A DNA stretch of 64,000 bases, taken from Edolisoma coerulescens (taxonomy: Eukaryota; Chordata; Aves; Passeriformes; Campephagidae). Every line of letters starts with the position of its first letter. Within the stretch, counting starts at the first letter, position 1. Shown here in pieces: positions 61,336 to 64,000 of this stretch. The stretch spans positions 62,504 through 126,503 of the forward strand of contig VWZW01004024.1 of assembly GCA_013397115.1 (NCBI GenBank), read 5' to 3'. The notes beneath the pieces were generated by a model. It worked only from the letters and a program-made list of their open reading frames with translations. It ran no database searches and was not told the DNA's origin. A program made the position numbers and the translations under genes.

Positions 61336-64000
61336 ACATACATAATATGCTTTCAAGGTTTTTAGAGAGCTCTGTCATGATTTAAAAACACTAAGTCTTT
61401 GTGGTACAAACCACAGGGCAGGAAAGAGCTGGGGCTCCCTTTTTACTGCTAATTTTAGCCAATGAATTGTTTATAATCTCCTGCAAAATACATAAAGCCT
61501 TATTCTGCCTCAAGCTAAGAGAGAACAGCCTTTCAAAACTGATTCTTAATTACAGTGTTCCCCTGCTAGATGGGATGGAAGCAGGTTCCAAAATTGTGTC
61601 AGAGTATATGAAGTGATAAAATGAGGATGGGTGAGCTATTTTTAAACATACTCAAAGACTTTGAGGTCAAAATCCCTGAATTTATAGCCTTATGGCCGTA
61701 TTAAAACTCATGGATTATTAAGACCTTTGTGGCAAGACTCAAGTATCATTTCATTTGAGGCACCCTCTGGCTTCAGAGCCATGTGTTCCCTACCAGTCGG
61801 CCTGCCAAACTGGGGTGCCCCGGGGAGCCACCTTTAAGCACAGGTTATTTCCCTGCTGTAGACAGGCATTTGGGAGATAAAGGGGATGAAACGCTTCCAG
61901 CCCAGCATGTTCCCTCCTCCTCTCTTTTCCCAAGACATTCTGCAAGTGAGAGGCTTGCCTTTCCAGATGGCCAGGAAGCGAGTGGGTTAGGGAGAGTTTG
62001 AGGAATCTTAGGCAAAAGCACATAATTGCTCCTTACTCTGTGCAGTCTGGAAACCCAATACAGCCTCAGGCCTGGTGATATTTCCCCAGCACAGTCATGT
62101 GTCCCATCTGAAGAGGGCAGCTGGGCACCTGCTGCTGGGGCACGGTGGAGAGCTGCTGCCCAGGAACACTCAGCTTTAAACAATGGCCAGCCCGTCCTCT
62201 CTTCCACAGTTTCTTCCCCATCATAGGAAAAGGACTCCAGAACAAGTCCTGAAATACATTTTTGACTGTTTGGAAAATCCAGACTTGCACCAATATCATT
62301 GTTCTGCTCATGGAAATAAACCACGTACCTGGGAAGGACTGGCCCTGCCCTTCCCAGCACTGAGAGTACCATTCCTAATCTCAGGTTTGACTCACAGTAG
62401 CAGGATGAGTAAAAGCTGTCACCTGCTCTACACATATTGGTTTCTTTTCACTAATGATCAATATACACTATTTTTTTTAGTAGGAGAAAGGCTACACAGT
62501 GAGAAGAAACCAAGTAGAAAGACTTTCCCTGCCTCACAAGTCGAAGTGGAAATAACTCTCAGACCCTTTTCCCCATTCACATTCTGCATCACATTTAGGT
62601 GTATCTTTCTCTAGAGGCCAAACAAGTGGCAGCAAAGTCTTCAGGGCTCTGAGGACACTGCAAAGTGATCTGCACCATTTACATTGTTCATTTTCTAACT
62701 GAGGTAAGGTTTTATGGGAAGCCACTGCACAGAGGGGAGCTGCTATTTTGGAAAAGACCAGATGCAGGTTAGAAACATCAGAGGAAGACAACAGACTCTA
62801 AAGCTATTTTCAGGTGAGGGGATTTATTTGTCAAATTTTTGCAACTGCATTTACCTGAGCATCATTTAAACCTATAATTTTTTTCCATTTGGATTTCCAT
62901 GCAGGGATGCATAACATAAAATACTAATGAAAGTAAAACCAAAAACTAGTCAAAACAAAACTCAAATCCTTTTCTTGATTGCTTATGGATTTATACAGCC
63001 ATAAAATCATGTAACAAGCACAAAACAAAAGCCTTGTAAAAAAAAGGTTTAGTACAAAAAAGGCCAAGTGAGCAGTTAAAAAAAAATCCAGTGTTCTTGG
63101 TTCTGTTAGTAATTAATGTACACTCATGTTTCAATCAGAAGGAGTCACTGGAATGGGTTGTGCATTTTATCTACCAGAAGATCACAATGCACTTATTATC
63201 ATGAGAGGGTCTCCCACTTGGAGCAATGCTGAATGGATCCACATTCATACTTAGGCATTTTGCACACATTGCATAGTTTTACAAATCCATGGTATTAGTC
63301 CATTCTATAAGCATTAAAGTCTAATTCTTTCAGAACTTCCCTGTCTCGGTCTGAGAATCTTCACCATTCTAAGAGAATGTGGTGCGTTCATGGACACTTT
63401 CTTTCCTTGAGGTCAAGAGCTGTCATTCCTGTATAGATACACACACCCATTACTTACATGGGAACTGCTCCTTTCAGGACTAGGGCCCAATCCATCCCCA
63501 ACAACAGTCACTAGGAATCTTCCTCCCAGCATCCACTGGCATTTACTTAAGGCTATAACAACTGCTCCCTTAAATTTCTGGAGTGGCAAAACCAGTTTTA
63601 ATGCTTTTCCTACAGGTGCCCTTCATGAGTTTGATTTTCAGGCACAAAGAATTCCTTAACTCCACACTGCACCACAAATCATCCTTCAGCTAAATCCTGT
63701 ACTCCTGCACCGCACTCTGCTCCCAGCAAAACCCCTGCCAAAATTCCCACTGAGTTTAATAGTCCTGGCCTATTCCCCCCAACTCCTAACCGAGGTTAAT
63801 TTCTTTTCTCTCAGTATAAACAGAAACCAGCAGGTAAAAAAGTTTTGTCAAATGTGGCACTAAGGCTGTGGAATTTACTCCCATGTGAGAATGGCACAAT
63901 AAAGTCATTTGTTTAAAAGTAAATTGAAAACATTCCAGTCTTCTCAGGCTTACAACTATTAACTTTGGTTTCTGCACAGCACTGTAGAATGTCTGGCATC

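Larger units (their letters stand above)
51811..64000 (-). other. DNM3: DNM3 intron upstream of the GED (continues beyond the right edge)
   Basis: No PH-domain exon (expected to contain SWKASLLRAGVYP-like sequence) was found, so this intron is at least 12.2 kb. I also looked for the miR-199a/miR-214 sequences that lie antisense in a DNM3 intron of vertebrates and did not see them. Content is AT-rich unique DNA, a CR1 fragment at 52,754-52,887, a nested CR1 pair at 56,960-57,880, a possible hAT-like piece at about 60,350-60,500, a GA-rich tract at 60,181-60,225, a (GAG)n tract at 59,340-59,358, and a tRNA-like relic at 61,266-61,335. Confidence 0.7.

Noticed and set aside
51811..64000. DNM3 PH-domain exon or the miR-199a/miR-214 cluster
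   Set aside because: Neither the PH C-terminal motif nor the mature microRNA sequences were seen.

Overview
This window is vertebrate nuclear DNA, almost certainly from a bird. The only interspersed repeats I can recognise with confidence are CR1-type LINE fragments (12.6, 31.1, 41.5, 52.8 and 57 kb, plus one at 10.5 kb). The genes have small exons in kilobase-scale introns and CpG-island starts. Their order and relative orientation match the vertebrate DNM3 - PIGC - SUCO neighbourhood (human 1q24.3), inverted. No prokaryotic features, CRISPR arrays or intact proviruses are visible.

Layout. Positions 1-10,812 are the 5' part of SUCO intron 1 (minus strand). The first coding exon is at 10,813-10,877, inside a CpG-island promoter (about 10.7-11.6 kb) that contains a 31-base assembly gap. 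From 11.6 to 21.7 kb is a GC-rich spacer with one CR1 relic and no gene I can support. PIGC (plus strand, 21,899-22,777) is an intronless coding sequence with its own CpG island and a polyadenylation signal at 22,861. PIGC and DNM3 then converge across a 4.6 kb spacer. The rest of the window (27.5-64 kb) is the 3' end of DNM3 on the minus strand: two GED exons (51,646-51,810 and 47,335-47,561), the proline-rich-domain exon (46,499-46,732) and the terminal exons.

The most interesting result concerns the dynamin-3 C-terminus. The proline-rich exon ends in phase AG|N, and three separate downstream acceptors, all in the correct phase, give three different short tails. They are a DNM2-like tail ending SLLD (33,383-33,452), a tail ending DL that resembles the long DNM1 splice tail (29,341-29,401), and a 12-residue tail RRPPPAVPGRSS (27,671-27,707). 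The last two each have an AATAAA downstream. Reading through the proline-rich exon's donor gives an immediate stop, a possible fourth end.

Other points of note are an orphan CpG island with a strong splice donor inside the last long DNM3 intron (36.5-37.0 kb), a (CT)n microsatellite that forms the polypyrimidine tract of the SLLD tail acceptor, a young CR1 fragment nested in an old CR1 of opposite orientation (57 kb), and a degenerate tRNA-like element at 61.3 kb. The three genes are not a functional unit: SUCO is an ER/nuclear-envelope SUN-domain protein, PIGC is an ER GPI-anchor enzyme subunit, and DNM3 is a membrane-fission GTPase. Their linkage is ancestral synteny.
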